Positions 1 to 8,803 of a DNA stretch of 64,000 nucleotides are shown here, in pieces. The DNA comes from CAZOAR01 sp964577985. Its GTDB lineage: Bacteria; Gemmatimonadota; CAZMKB01; CAZNLH01. The notes beneath the pieces were generated by a model. That model ran no database searches. It had not been told where the DNA came from and saw only the letters and a program-made list of their open reading frames with translations. The stretch spans positions 56,291 through 120,290 of the forward strand of contig CAZOAR010000001.1 in NCBI GenBank assembly GCA_964577985.1. The letters run 5' to 3'. The first letter of the stretch is position 1, and every line of letters begins with the position of its first letter. A program made the translations under genes and the position numbers.

Positions 1-1
1 A

Positions 2-1198
2 CAGGACAAGGTGCAGAAACTCGTCTCCGGTCCTTCCGTATTCATCTGCAGTGACTGCATCCACCTCTGCAACGAAATCCTGCGCGATGAGGAGATCGAA
101 AGCCGGCGGTTTCGCGACGACGAGATCCTGACTCCCATGGACATAAAGAAGTTTCTGGATCAGTATGTGGTGGGTCAGGATCGAGCGAAAAAGGTGCTTT
201 CGGTGGCGGTCTACAACCATTACCGAAGGATCAACGCCAGCCCGGCAGTGGATGACGTAGAGATAGAGAAGAGCAACATTCTTCTCATCGGACCCACCGG
301 TGTGGGCAAGACTCTGCTCGCCCAGACCCTCGCAAGGGTACTCAAGGTTCCTTTTGCCATAGCAGACGCGACTACTCTGACAGAGGCCGGTTATGTGGGA
401 GAGGATGTAGAAAATATCCTGGTTCGACTGCTCCAGGCCTCCGAATATAACCTTCGTGACGTAGAGAGAGGTATTATCTACATCGACGAGATAGACAAGA
501 TCTCTCGAAAATCGGAGAACCCGTCTATTACAAGAGATGTATCCGGAGAAGGGGTACAGCAGGCAATCCTGAAGATACTGGAGGGTTATGTAGCCTCGGT
601 GCCGCCTCAGGGAGGACGGAAACATCCCCAGCAGGAATATGTCAAGATCAACACTGCCAACATTCTCTTCATCTGTGGCGGTGCGTTCAACGGGCTGGAC
701 CAGATAATCACAAGCCGAATAGGGAATCAGGTGATCGGCTTTGGCTCAGAGATACACAAGAAGGCAGAGCTTCAGAGGGGTGAGATCCTGAAGGCCGTGG
801 AGCCAGAGGATCTTCTCAAGTTTGGTATCATTCCCGAACTGGTTGGTAGACTGCCTGTTATCACGAGCCTCGAAGAACTCGACTATGACGCGCTCGTCAA
901 GGTATTGACAACCCCGCGAAACGCCATCATCAAGCAATACAAGAGACTACTTGAATATGAGGGCATCAAGTTAACGTTCGAAAAGGACGCACTGAAAGAA
1001 ATAGCGAAGATATCGACGCAGCGAGGCACTGGGGCGAGAGGCTTGAGGGCGGTCGTTGAAGGTATCATTACCGACCTCATGTTCGAGGCGCCCTCGAGAA
1101 GTGATATAGAGGAGATTGTCATAACTCCGGATGCCGTCGTCAAAAAGAGTCCGCCAATCACTATCCTCAAGAACGCCAGGAAGAAAAAAGAGGCGTAA
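2..1198 (+). CDS. clpX: ATP-dependent Clp protease ATP-binding subunit ClpX (5' truncated by window edge)
   Basis: AAA+ unfoldase that feeds substrates to ClpP in the cytoplasm. The reading frame is open to the left edge, so the true start lies outside; a GTG at base 11 is internal. The second half of the N-terminal four-cysteine zinc finger is visible (CSDC). Then follow Walker A GPTGVGKT, the pore loop GYVGED, Walker B IIYIDEIDKI, the IGFG loop that docks onto ClpP, and the sensor-2 region GTGARGLR. Length and motif order match the family. clpP would be expected just upstream, outside the window. It is followed within 12 bases by a secreted-protein gene on the same strand. Confidence 0.97.
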   Translation, partial: QDKVQKLVSGPSVFICSDCIHLCNEILRDEEIESRRFRDDEILTPMDIKKFLDQYVVGQDRAKKVLSVAVYNHYRRINASPAVDDVEIEKSNILLIGPTGVGKTLLAQTLARVLKVPFAIADATTLTEAGYVGEDVENILVRLLQASEYNLRDVERGIIYIDEIDKISRKSENPSITRDVSGEGVQQAILKILEGYVASVPPQGGRKHPQQEYVKINTANILFICGGAFNGLDQIITSRIGNQVIGFGSEIHKKAELQRGEILKAVEPEDLLKFGIIPELVGRLPVITSLEELDYDALVKVLTTPRNAIIKQYKRLLEYEGIKLTFEKDALKEIAKISTQRGTGARGLRAVVEGIITDLMFEAPSRSDIEEIVITPDAVVKKSPPITILKNARKKKEA

Positions 1199-1210
1199 TG
1201 GAGAGTGGAA

Positions 1211-1804
1211 ATGAGACCCAAGAGCTTTATGACAATGTTCCTGCCTGTATCCGGCATAATTTCACTGCTGATTCTCCTCTCTTATGTCCCTTCCCTGTCC
1301 ATGCCAGCGGAAGATGAAAAACCCAATGAAGGCGTGCTGGAGACAGATGATATATCCGTCATCTTGCAGGGTGATGGTCTGTGGATTAGAATCACACCGA
1401 TGGAAGATGAGATTCTCCGCTATTGCACACAGGATACCAGAAACACCTACACCAAGATGCTGGAGAATCAGAAAGGAGCTTTCACGAAGGAGGAAGAGAA
1501 GGATGTCGTCAAGTTCCTGGTTCTTTTCCAGGGACGATCCGAGAATGAGATATACTTCGAACCGACGGAGTTGAACCTCAACCATCAGGGTAAACTCTAT
1601 AAGCCCGTCAAGATTGTTCCCATAAGCAGTACCTTCGACAAGCGAATTCTGAAGCTTTACGGCAACCCCGAGATGGCGATTTACGCGTTCAGCAAGGAGA
1701 TAGATCTTTCTCTGCCCATCCAGTTCAAATACAAAAAGCTGGAGAGCAATAAATGGACGGAGATTATCGGAACGGTGGAGGATTCCAAGTTACTGGTGAG
1801 ATAG
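1211..1804 (+). CDS. Secreted protein of unknown function
   Basis: About 197 residues. I do not recognise a family. The N terminus MRPKSFMTMF followed by a hydrophobic stretch up to about residue 30 looks like a signal peptide, so the mature protein is probably periplasmic. The rest is hydrophilic with alternating charged and hydrophobic residues and no cysteine pairs or catalytic signature I could name. ATG at 1211 is preferred over GTG at 1205 because GGAGAG lies 5 bases upstream of the ATG. It sits 12 bases after clpX on the same strand and ends in TAG, converging on the next gene. Co-transcription with clpX is likely. Confidence 0.7.
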   Translation: MRPKSFMTMFLPVSGIISLLILLSYVPSLSMPAEDEKPNEGVLETDDISVILQGDGLWIRITPMEDEILRYCTQDTRNTYTKMLENQKGAFTKEEEKDVVKFLVLFQGRSENEIYFEPTELNLNHQGKLYKPVKIVPISSTFDKRILKLYGNPEMAIYAFSKEIDLSLPIQFKYKKLESNKWTEIIGTVEDSKLLVR

Positions 1805-1847
1805 GCGGTGAATAGAGTATGATCTGCCGCATTCGCCTCTCAGCAAA

Positions 1848-3404
1848 TCATCGCAATCCATAAGTGTTGATTTTCCGGTAGAGAGTTCGCTCTCCTATAC
1901 CCAGCAGCCTGGCAGCCTGGCGCCTGTTACCGTTAACATCCCGCAACGTTCGCGCGATAGTGATCTTCTCGACTTCAGCCAGAGTCTTGCGGGGTTCAAC
2001 ATCGGGATAAGCCTCCACTGGCTCACTGTCTGCCGCTTCCTCTCCTCCAAGCCTCCAGGAAATATCCTTCTTGGAGCGTGTCCTGAAATCATCCGATCTT
2101 AGCGCGTTCTGCCGCATCGCCGACATGAGCTCCCTGCCGAGTTCCCTTATATCTCTTCTCAATTCAACGAGCGCGCCCAGGATTGCACCCGTCTCAAACT
2201 CGTCTGCACCTTTCCCTCGTGCCACAGGGATAGGCAGTAACCTCGCCGGCGCACCTCTCCTGTATATGTGGTCCGGAATATCTGCCGGCTTGATCCTCGA
2301 ATCGGGTGACGACACCAGCATGCTCTCCACCAGATTTTTCAGCTCACGCACATTACCCGGCCAGTCATAATTCTTCAACACCTCCACGGCCTCATCGGTG
2401 ATTCCCACGAAGGTAAGTCCATTTTCCGCGCAGAACCTGTTGATGAACGTATTGACCAGCAGCGGGATGTCCTCCCTCCTCTCCCTCAAGGGCAGGATGT
2501 CAATTGTCAGTACTTTCAACCGATAGTAGAGGTCTCTCCGAAAATTCCCGAGTGCCATCTCTTCCTGCAGGTTCTTATTCGTCGCGGTGATTACACGCAC
2601 GTCCACCGAGATATTCTCCGCACCCCCCACACGCATTATCTCCCGTTCCTCGAGGACCCTGAGCAGTTTGACCTGGGTGGATACAGACATCTCGCCGACC
2701 TCGTCAAGAAAGAGCGTTCCCTTGTCTGCGATCTCAAACCTGCCTTTTCTCAACGAGGAGGCGCCGGTGAAGGCTCCCTTTTCGTGACCGAACAACTCGC
2801 TTTCGAGGATGTTTTCCGGAAGGGCAGCGCAATTCAATGCTATGAACGGCTTGTGTACCCTTGGACTCAAACGATGCAGCGCGTTCGCAACCAACTCTTT
2901 TCCGGTACCGCTCTCCCCCTCTATCAGGACGGTGGAATTGTAAGGCGCGTATTGTTTGACCTTCTCGAGAACCTCCATGATACCCTCTGACCTGCCGAGA
3001 ATGTTTGTCTGCCTGATCATGCGTTCCCTGTCGATCAGATGTCTGCAGACGAGCTTGAACTCGGTCAAATCAACCGGCTTCTCAAGAGATTCGTCGAGGC
3101 CGAGGCCATGGAGGAAGGAGACTCGCGTTGGAGATTGTTTGCTTACCAGGCCGACGATAGCCAGATTCCAGGTCGAAGACCTGAAACCGAGCAGGAGGCC
3201 CTCTACTCCCTTTTCGTGAAGAGAACCGGTCAGGACCAGGATCAATGGCCGTCTTCGCTCTACTTCCGCCACGACATCACCATGGAACGTTATGATATCG
3301 CTCTCGATCCCCTCTGCTTCCAGGACCCCCTGCAAGCGGGAAGCCCATTCTGGATCGTGCCCACTGAGGAGAACTTCGACGTTCTTCTCCGAAGCTATAC
3401 TCAA
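1848..3404 (-). CDS. Sigma-54 activator (NtrC family) with a degenerate receiver domain
   Basis: 518 residues in three parts. Residues 1-125 have the alternating fold pattern of a response-regulator receiver, but the strand that should end in the phospho-accepting Asp reads LILVLTG, so the Asp is missing; a later LEKP may be the conserved Lys. Residues 140-370 are the AAA+ sigma-54 interaction domain with Walker A GESGTGKE, the GAFTGA loop and Walker B TLFLDEVGE. The C terminus carries a Fis-type helix-turn-helix (NGNRRQAARLLGIGERTLYRK). The start is TTG with GAGGGGG 7 bases upstream. Without the Asp it is probably controlled by something other than phosphorylation. No kinase gene is adjacent. 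Confidence 0.9.
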   Translation of the reverse strand: MSIASEKNVEVLLSGHDPEWASRLQGVLEAEGIESDIITFHGDVVAEVERRRPLILVLTGSLHEKGVEGLLLGFRSSTWNLAIVGLVSKQSPTRVSFLHGLGLDESLEKPVDLTEFKLVCRHLIDRERMIRQTNILGRSEGIMEVLEKVKQYAPYNSTVLIEGESGTGKELVANALHRLSPRVHKPFIALNCAALPENILESELFGHEKGAFTGASSLRKGRFEIADKGTLFLDEVGEMSVSTQVKLLRVLEEREIMRVGGAENISVDVRVITATNKNLQEEMALGNFRRDLYYRLKVLTIDILPLRERREDIPLLVNTFINRFCAENGLTFVGITDEAVEVLKNYDWPGNVRELKNLVESMLVSSPDSRIKPADIPDHIYRRGAPARLLPIPVARGKGADEFETGAILGALVELRRDIRELGRELMSAMRQNALRSDDFRTRSKKDISWRLGGEEAADSEPVEAYPDVEPRKTLAEVEKITIARTLRDVNGNRRQAARLLGIGERTLYRKINTYGLR

Positions 3405-3423
3405 GAAGAAACCCCCTCGTTAA

Positions 3424-3436
3424 TGCCATTATGGCA
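3424..3436. repeat. 13-bp palindrome TGCCATTATGGCA at the predicted transcription start
   Basis: Perfect inverted repeat TGCCAT-T-ATGGCA overlapping the expected start point of the sigma-54 activator promoter. A related imperfect dyad, ATGGCAGTGCCGT, lies 27 bp away at 3451-3463 inside the spacer and -35 region. Fis-type activators bind such dyads, so these could be autoregulatory operators. That role is inference. Confidence 0.5.
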
Positions 3437-3438
3437 GA

Positions 3439-3467
3439 ATAATAGCTATTGATGGCAGTGCCGTCAA
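3439..3467 (-). promoter_or_regulatory. Sigma-70 promoter of the degenerate-receiver activator
   Basis: Reading on the minus strand: TTGACG (3467-3462), a 17-base spacer, then TATTAT (3444-3439). Transcription should begin near 3432, giving a leader of about 28 bases that contains the GAGGGGG ribosome-binding site. Confidence 0.65.
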
Positions 3468-3477
3468 GCACTATTCG

Positions 3478-4575
3478 CTATCTTCGGCTCCCATGCCGAT
3501 AAAAGGGGGGCTTGACCACCTCGGCCGGGGCACGTTTTTTCCTGATTTCGATCTCGATACGAGTGCCTGCGCCGCAGAGTTCCACCGGTAGATAGGCCGT
3601 ACCGATCCCCTTGCCAAGTGATGGCGAGAAGGCTCCGCTCGAGACCCTGGATACCGCCTCGCCATGATCAACCACGGGATAACCCGGCCTTGGAACACCC
3701 TTGCCGAGCAGGGAGAATGCGATCAGCCTCCTTCGCGAGCCCTTCTCCTTTTCTGCGAGAAGCGCATCCCTGCCTATAAAGTCGTCCTTATCGAATTTGA
3801 CCAGCCAGCCGAGTCCAGCCTCGAGCGGACTTGTCGACTCGTCTATGTCATTACCATAGAGGCAGTATTTGAACTCCAGTCTGAGGAGGTCCCTCGCGCC
3901 GAGCCCGCAGCAGCAGACATCCTTCTCTGAAATCAGCGCCTTCCCCAACTCCCCGGAGTGTTCCACCGGAAGATAGATTTCGAAACCGTCTTCACCCGTA
4001 TATCCAGTCCTCGAAACCACGCACTCTCTCCCTGCCACGTCGCCTGTCTCAAAGTGATAAAAGGGGATCTTCTCCAGATCGAACGACACAAGCTTCTGCA
4101 GGACAGACTGAGATCCCGGTCCCTGAACAGCAAGTTGAGCGGTGTCAAACGTCCTGTCAGACAGCTCAGCTCCTTTTACGGCATGTTCTCTCATCCAGGA
4201 AACTATCTTCTCCCTGTTCGAGGCATTTACGACGAGTGCTATCCTGTCGTCGAAGCGATAGACCGTGACATCATCAAGGATTCCACCGGAGTCATTGCAG
4301 ATTGTCGAGTACTGGACCATCCCGGGTTCCAGCGCAGACACATCGTTGGTGGTTATCATCTGCACGAAAGAGAGGGCGCCGTCTCCCGTCACCTCCAGTC
4401 TCCCCATGTGGGAGACATCAAAAAGCCCGACACCGGACCTGACCGCGCGATGCTCGTTCAGAATGCCCGAAAACTGAAGCGGCATCAGCCAACCGGCAAA
4501 AGCAACCATCTTTCCTCCCAGTTCCTCGTGAAAAGGGAGAAACGGAGTCATCTTCAGCTCATTTTTCGTCTCCAT
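3478..4575 (-). CDS. gcvT: Aminomethyltransferase (glycine cleavage system T protein)
   Basis: 365 residues. It transfers the methylene group from H-protein-bound aminomethyl-lipoate to tetrahydrofolate, releasing ammonia. Family signatures are clear: HEELGGKMVAFAGWLMP near the start, FDVSHMGRLEV, and GLGARDLLRLE followed by GNDIDESTSPLEAGLGW. ATG at 4575 is preferred over upstream ATGs because GGAAG lies just before it and the family normally starts close to this point. No gcvH or gcvP is nearby, so the other glycine cleavage genes must be elsewhere. It lies 90 bases downstream of the M6 protease gene, with a strong hairpin between them. Confidence 0.95.
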   Translation of the reverse strand: METKNELKMTPFLPFHEELGGKMVAFAGWLMPLQFSGILNEHRAVRSGVGLFDVSHMGRLEVTGDGALSFVQMITTNDVSALEPGMVQYSTICNDSGGILDDVTVYRFDDRIALVVNASNREKIVSWMREHAVKGAELSDRTFDTAQLAVQGPGSQSVLQKLVSFDLEKIPFYHFETGDVAGRECVVSRTGYTGEDGFEIYLPVEHSGELGKALISEKDVCCCGLGARDLLRLEFKYCLYGNDIDESTSPLEAGLGWLVKFDKDDFIGRDALLAEKEKGSRRRLIAFSLLGKGVPRPGYPVVDHGEAVSRVSSGAFSPSLGKGIGTAYLPVELCGAGTRIEIEIRKKRAPAEVVKPPFYRHGSRR

Positions 4576-4612
4576 CCATTCTTCCTTTCTCATATGGCGC
4601 GCTGCAATACGG

Positions 4613-4636
4613 AGGGGCCGTGCGGACACAGCCCCT
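4613..4636 (-). terminator. Strong hairpin between the M6 protease gene and gcvT
   Basis: The minus-strand RNA folds as AGGGGCUGUG-UCCG-CACGGCCCCU, a 10-bp stem with one G-U pair and a four-base loop. No U-tract follows, so it may attenuate transcription or stabilise the protease mRNA 3' end rather than act as an intrinsic terminator. Confidence 0.4.
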
Positions 4637-4665
4637 TATCCAGACAATACATTCAGGTCTACGCC

Positions 4666-7407
4666 TTACTTGACCATCAACATGCGGCGGGTAGCGATAG
4701 CACCTTCCGACTCCAGACTGTAAAAGTAGATACCGGAAGCCGCCCTGTTACCCTCGCCATCTCGCCCATCCCACTGGACAGAATAGTATCCAGGCGTCAC
4801 GATTCTGTCCACGAGTCTGCGGATATTTCTTCCTCTCAAATCATATACATCGAGAGACACATGCCCTCGCTTCGGGACAGTAAACGATATCGTGGTCATC
4901 GGATTGAAGGGGTTGGGATAGTTCTGCGAGAGCGCGAACGCATGTGGGAGCTTCTCCCCTGTAACTCCATCACCGTCACCAATCCCGACCTCACCCAGCA
5001 GGAAATCGAGGACATTATCCATGACATCCTGCCGTGTGGCCTGGGTGGAGTCGTCAGGATTCGTGCGATTGACAGCCTCAAACCCGAAACCGAAGAAGAC
5101 CACCCTGGAATCCGTCTGCTGGTTGTACCGATTGACCCCGGCGACATCCCCGGTCGTTGAATCGTAGACCACGGCTGTCATTGTCCCGCTCCCGGGAATA
5201 AGTACATCTCTCGATGTCTGGTTGTTGGCCCCGTGCGCGCCGGCAGTAATTATCGTCGTCAGACCTTCGCCGACCTGGTTGCCATGAGACCCGTGCAGAA
5301 TGGGGTCGTATGTGTTCTGAGCATATGTGACACCGAGGACCTCCTCGAGGAAAGCGGTGCCGTTTACGCTCAGGTCCTCGGCGATGTTCTGTCCGCTTAT
5401 GAACAGGTCACCCCCTCTTGATGTGAATGATCTCAGGCTGTCCTGCTCCCCCTGGTCCAGCGTGCCGGATGTCTCCCGGCCTGTAAACCAGATCAATGCG
5501 TCGAATGGCTGGAGACTGTCCACCGGGCTGCCGTTTTGAGAAACGTCCCGAGTAGCATAAGGAATCCCGAGACTGTCGAGAGAATTCCTGTAATACGAAG
5601 AGTAGTCGTCTTCTCCATCGTCCATCACCAGGAGCGTGGTAGGGTGACCGATCAGGAATGGAGTCGTGTGGGCATAATACAATGCGTCTGAACCAGACAT
5701 CTCGACCGTGAACTCGCTCCAGTGTATCGCCGTCAACGCGTCAACCTGCATGGTGAATGGCTGGCTTGCGTTGTCAGCGTCACCGTGTGCGGGAATGGCT
5801 CCAATATAGACGCTGTCGACAGGAAATGTCAGGGTTGAGTCGGAGGAGAAAATGTGAGCCCATACACTGTCCGCTGCCGTACTGCTGTAATTGTGGACGC
5901 TGAAAGTAACATCTACTGTCTCTCCGATGTCAACCACGCCGTCGTCATCGCCCCCGGAATCGTCGAAGGAGTAGTCTTCGAAATCCAGCATCGGGTAGTG
6001 AACCGTGAGGATGCCTATCGTCATCAACGAATCCGAATCACCGATGAAATTCACAGCCACCTGGGTAGTGTCTCCGGCGTAGTCCTGGCTGTTTGGTGTG
6101 GTGGACCAGTTGAAAAAGTGGTTATTCGCGGTTCCAGGAAACGGATCACCCGGTTCATCGTTGTTGTCATTGCCATCGGCCGCCTCGAGGTCGACCATGC
6201 GGTGATCGTCATTGCTGTTGCTCCACCTGGTGTTGTCGATATGCCAGATCAGCAGCCCGGCCCCCGGGAGTCTTTCGTCGAAACCTACCTTCCGGCGGTT
6301 CTCGATCAGAAAATACTGTGGACCAAGAACGTCGCCGTCCCTCCAGATTTTCAGCGCCTCCCCCGTCTCCTGGACTCCCGGCAGTTCGATATCCTCAAGA
6401 TTCCTTGGAATCGGTCGGGGTTCGACCCACCCCAGTGTTTCCTTGGACCAGACACAGAGTTGTGCCGGTCTCTCGGGACTGTGTCCGTCTGCGCCCCAGC
6501 TTCCTCCAGACATCAGCCCCCACAGACCTATTCCATCCGAGGAGTAATCTGTGTCATAGAGGTCCGGAAGCCCTATACCGTGCCCGAATTCATGACAGAA
6601 CACTCCGATCTCGATCAGGGTGTTGCCGTCGCACGCGTTACCAGGCATCAGGATATATGAGTTTACGCGTATGTAGCCACCCCCGACCTTAGCGTCATCG
6701 GTAACATATATCGGCGCGCCCGCGGAGCTCAGGCTCCAGCTGTGCGACCAGAGCCACGCTCCCCCACATTCTCCACCCTGACCCGCGTGTACCGCCCAAA
6801 GGTTGTCGACATAGCCGTCATCATCGCCCGAGTTCGGAATGCCGTCGGCGCCGTCATTGTCGTAGAGCGAAAAGTCCACGTCCGGATCGGCCAGTTCCGC
6901 CAACTGGTAGACGAATCCTCCGGCGTTGGTGGGGTAGTCAGATCCGAAACCGTTATCATTCTGCTGGTAGTAAGCATTCGTATTGGCGAGATCGTACCAC
7001 CCATACACCGTCCCTGTGGCCGTAAACTGGTCGTATGAGATTTCATGGTAGAAATCCGTCAGAGTCTCTGTAGGCCACGGGCCGTCGAACAGTTCTGTCT
7101 GGAACTCCTCCCTGGGGTGGTTGCCGGAGAGGTTTGTAAACTGACCAAGGAGAACCGGAACCGCATAGGTCCCATCAACAACCAGCCGCGTGTTCCCCTC
7201 TCGATCTGTCTCCAGGAACCTTGCCAGCGGAGGCGCTGGTTGACTGATACCCATGTTTACTATTTCCTCTGATGAAAGAGGGATTCTCGCTCCAGATCCT
7301 TCCTTCGGGGGCATTATAGCAAAGAGAGGCGAACAAGTAAGGCATGCGATAACCGATCCGAGAATGAGGCGCCTCCATCTCCGCTCCGGTCCTTCCATAT
7401 TTATCAT
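4666..7407 (-). CDS. Secreted M6-family metalloprotease with C-terminal FlgD-like (type IX-type) sorting domain
   Basis: 913 residues. A signal peptide (charged MINMEGPERRWRR, then hydrophobic up to SPLFA) precedes an M6 (immune inhibitor A-like) catalytic domain with the zinc motif HEFGHGIGLPDLYD. A beta-rich middle contains acidic repeats of the DDSGGDDDGVVDIGE kind. The last 90 residues start SQNYPNPFNPMTTI and contain GRNIRRL and SGIYFYSL, a FlgD-like/type A sorting domain. ATG at 7407 is chosen because AAAGGATAGAGAG precedes it and it opens the signal peptide. Likely an exported or cell-surface protease, and a candidate substrate of the SprA translocon encoded at 37-43 kb. gcvT follows but is functionally unrelated. 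Confidence 0.9.
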   Translation of the reverse strand: MINMEGPERRWRRLILGSVIACLTCSPLFAIMPPKEGSGARIPLSSEEIVNMGISQPAPPLARFLETDREGNTRLVVDGTYAVPVLLGQFTNLSGNHPREEFQTELFDGPWPTETLTDFYHEISYDQFTATGTVYGWYDLANTNAYYQQNDNGFGSDYPTNAGGFVYQLAELADPDVDFSLYDNDGADGIPNSGDDDGYVDNLWAVHAGQGGECGGAWLWSHSWSLSSAGAPIYVTDDAKVGGGYIRVNSYILMPGNACDGNTLIEIGVFCHEFGHGIGLPDLYDTDYSSDGIGLWGLMSGGSWGADGHSPERPAQLCVWSKETLGWVEPRPIPRNLEDIELPGVQETGEALKIWRDGDVLGPQYFLIENRRKVGFDERLPGAGLLIWHIDNTRWSNSNDDHRMVDLEAADGNDNNDEPGDPFPGTANNHFFNWSTTPNSQDYAGDTTQVAVNFIGDSDSLMTIGILTVHYPMLDFEDYSFDDSGGDDDGVVDIGETVDVTFSVHNYSSTAADSVWAHIFSSDSTLTFPVDSVYIGAIPAHGDADNASQPFTMQVDALTAIHWSEFTVEMSGSDALYYAHTTPFLIGHPTTLLVMDDGEDDYSSYYRNSLDSLGIPYATRDVSQNGSPVDSLQPFDALIWFTGRETSGTLDQGEQDSLRSFTSRGGDLFISGQNIAEDLSVNGTAFLEEVLGVTYAQNTYDPILHGSHGNQVGEGLTTIITAGAHGANNQTSRDVLIPGSGTMTAVVYDSTTGDVAGVNRYNQQTDSRVVFFGFGFEAVNRTNPDDSTQATRQDVMDNVLDFLLGEVGIGDGDGVTGEKLPHAFALSQNYPNPFNPMTTISFTVPKRGHVSLDVYDLRGRNIRRLVDRIVTPGYYSVQWDGRDGEGNRAASGIYFYSLESEGAIATRRMLMVK

Positions 7408-7543
7408 CTCTCTATCCTTTTCCACGGGGTCCGCTCGCTGCCTGGCGGATCCTACTGAATTGATCAACAGGCCGATGGGCACGTGACTGCCAGTACCAGT
7501 CCTGCCGGCGAAGGGCGTGTGAAGCGTCGCTCTTTGAGACCAT

Positions 7544-7572
7544 ACGTTACCACGGAAACAGCTGACTGTCAA
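7544..7572 (-). promoter_or_regulatory. Possible sigma-70 promoter of the M6 protease gene
   Basis: Minus strand: TTGACA (7572-7567), 17 bases, TAACGT (7549-7544). The -35 is consensus but the -10 matches at only three positions. It would give a leader of about 130 bases. Confidence 0.3.
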
Positions 7573-7675
7573 GGCGGCGGGGAGTTGGAGCATGCCCGGT
7601 TATTATGAGGCTCCGGGGCATCAAGTGCCTCTCTCGCTCCGGAGACGCATTCCTGACCCGCACTAACTCCCGGGT

Positions 7676-8587
7676 TCACTCGCTCCGCATCAATCTCACC
7701 AGAACCGCATTCTGGGCATGCATTCTGTTCTCCGCCTGATCGAACACGATCGATCTAGGACCGTCGATAACTTCATCCGTGATTTCCTCTCCCCTGTGGG
7801 CGGGAAGACAATGCATGACAAGCCCCGACTCGCTCGCAGCCAGCAGCGCAGCGTTTACCTGGTAGGGAGCAAGGGCCTTTCTCCTTTCCGAGCCTTCTTT
7901 CTCCTGCCCCATGCTGGTCCATACGTCGGTGTATATCACGTCCGCTCCTTCCACCGCCTCCAGCGGATTCCTCATCACCCGTACATCTCCTCTTCCACTC
8001 TTCACTGCGGCTTCCAGGATCTCTCTATCGGGATCGTACCCCTCAGGGCAAGCTATGTCGAGTTGCATGGGAAGGCGGACGGCGGCGTTTATCCACGAGT
8101 TTGCCACATTGTTGCCGTCTCCTATATAGGCCACTTTCAGCCCCTCCAGCTCTCCTCGTGACTCATGAATTGTGAAGAGGTCGGCCAGAATCTGGCAGGG
8201 ATGAAGGAGGTCCGTCAACCCGTTTATCACGGGGATGGACGCATGCCTGCCGAGTTCAACAACATCGTCGTGCGAGAAGGTTCGGATCATGATACCATCT
8301 ACGAAGCGGGAAAGAACTCTCGCCGTATCCTCTATACTTTCCCCCCTGCCGAGCTGAATATCGCTGGAGCTCAGGAATAATGGATATCCTCCGAGCTTAT
8401 ACATCCCGACTTCAAAAGAGACCCGCGTTCTCGTCGATGATTTCGTAAATATCATACCGAGTGTCTTACCGGCCAACGGCTTGTCGGCGATTCCAGGGAG
8501 TTCTTCCTTGAGACGACCGGTTTCCTCTATGAGATCAAGAATTTCTTCTGTTTCCAGGTCCAGAATCGACAAGAAATCTTTTTTCAC
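7676..8587 (-). CDS. argF: Ornithine carbamoyltransferase
   Basis: 303 residues, the usual length. It makes citrulline from ornithine and carbamoyl phosphate in arginine synthesis. The carbamoyl-phosphate loop STRTR, the HPCQ motif, the DVWTSMG ornithine-side motif and HCLPAHRGEE are all present, which separates it from aspartate and N-acetylornithine carbamoyltransferases. No other arg gene is adjacent. A good promoter lies about 120 bases upstream, so it appears to be transcribed alone. Confidence 0.96.
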   Translation of the reverse strand: MKKDFLSILDLETEEILDLIEETGRLKEELPGIADKPLAGKTLGMIFTKSSTRTRVSFEVGMYKLGGYPLFLSSSDIQLGRGESIEDTARVLSRFVDGIMIRTFSHDDVVELGRHASIPVINGLTDLLHPCQILADLFTIHESRGELEGLKVAYIGDGNNVANSWINAAVRLPMQLDIACPEGYDPDREILEAAVKSGRGDVRVMRNPLEAVEGADVIYTDVWTSMGQEKEGSERRKALAPYQVNAALLAASESGLVMHCLPAHRGEEITDEVIDGPRSIVFDQAENRMHAQNAVLVRLMRSE

Positions 8588-8711
8588 GGTATCTGCTCCT
8601 TTGTTGTGGATATTCCTGAATGGTCGCCCGGCTGATCCCGTCCAGCGCCTTCCGCCTGACGATCATGGTCATTAACAGGTGATCGTTTCTTGATCGATTG
8701 TTCTGGAAGTG

Positions 8712-8740
8712 ACGATAGCAATGACTCTAGAGCTTGTCAA
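8712..8740 (-). promoter_or_regulatory. Sigma-70 promoter of argF
   Basis: Minus strand: TTGACA (8740-8735), a 17-base spacer, TATCGT (8717-8712). Start expected near 8705, leaving a leader of about 118 bases before the ATG at 8587. I saw no convincing ARG box in the leader. Confidence 0.6.
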
Positions 8741-8803
8741 GGGATTTTGACCGGGATTGTGTGGAGGCTCAGCGCACGCAATGTGACCACGAAGCTCAGA
8801 GGT

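Noticed and set aside
3478..4575. Glycine riboswitch for gcvT
   Set aside because: gcvT follows the M6 gene with a 90-base gap that is taken up by a GC-rich hairpin; no tandem aptamer-like structure fits.
7589..7621. Imperfect hairpin ATGCCCGG/CCGGGGCAT between argF and the M6 gene
   Set aside because: It has a bulge and no T-run, so I could not support it as a terminator.
8588..8803. ARG box or attenuator upstream of argF
   Set aside because: The GATCG-containing repeats near 8680-8700 do not form a convincing 18-bp ArgR palindrome.
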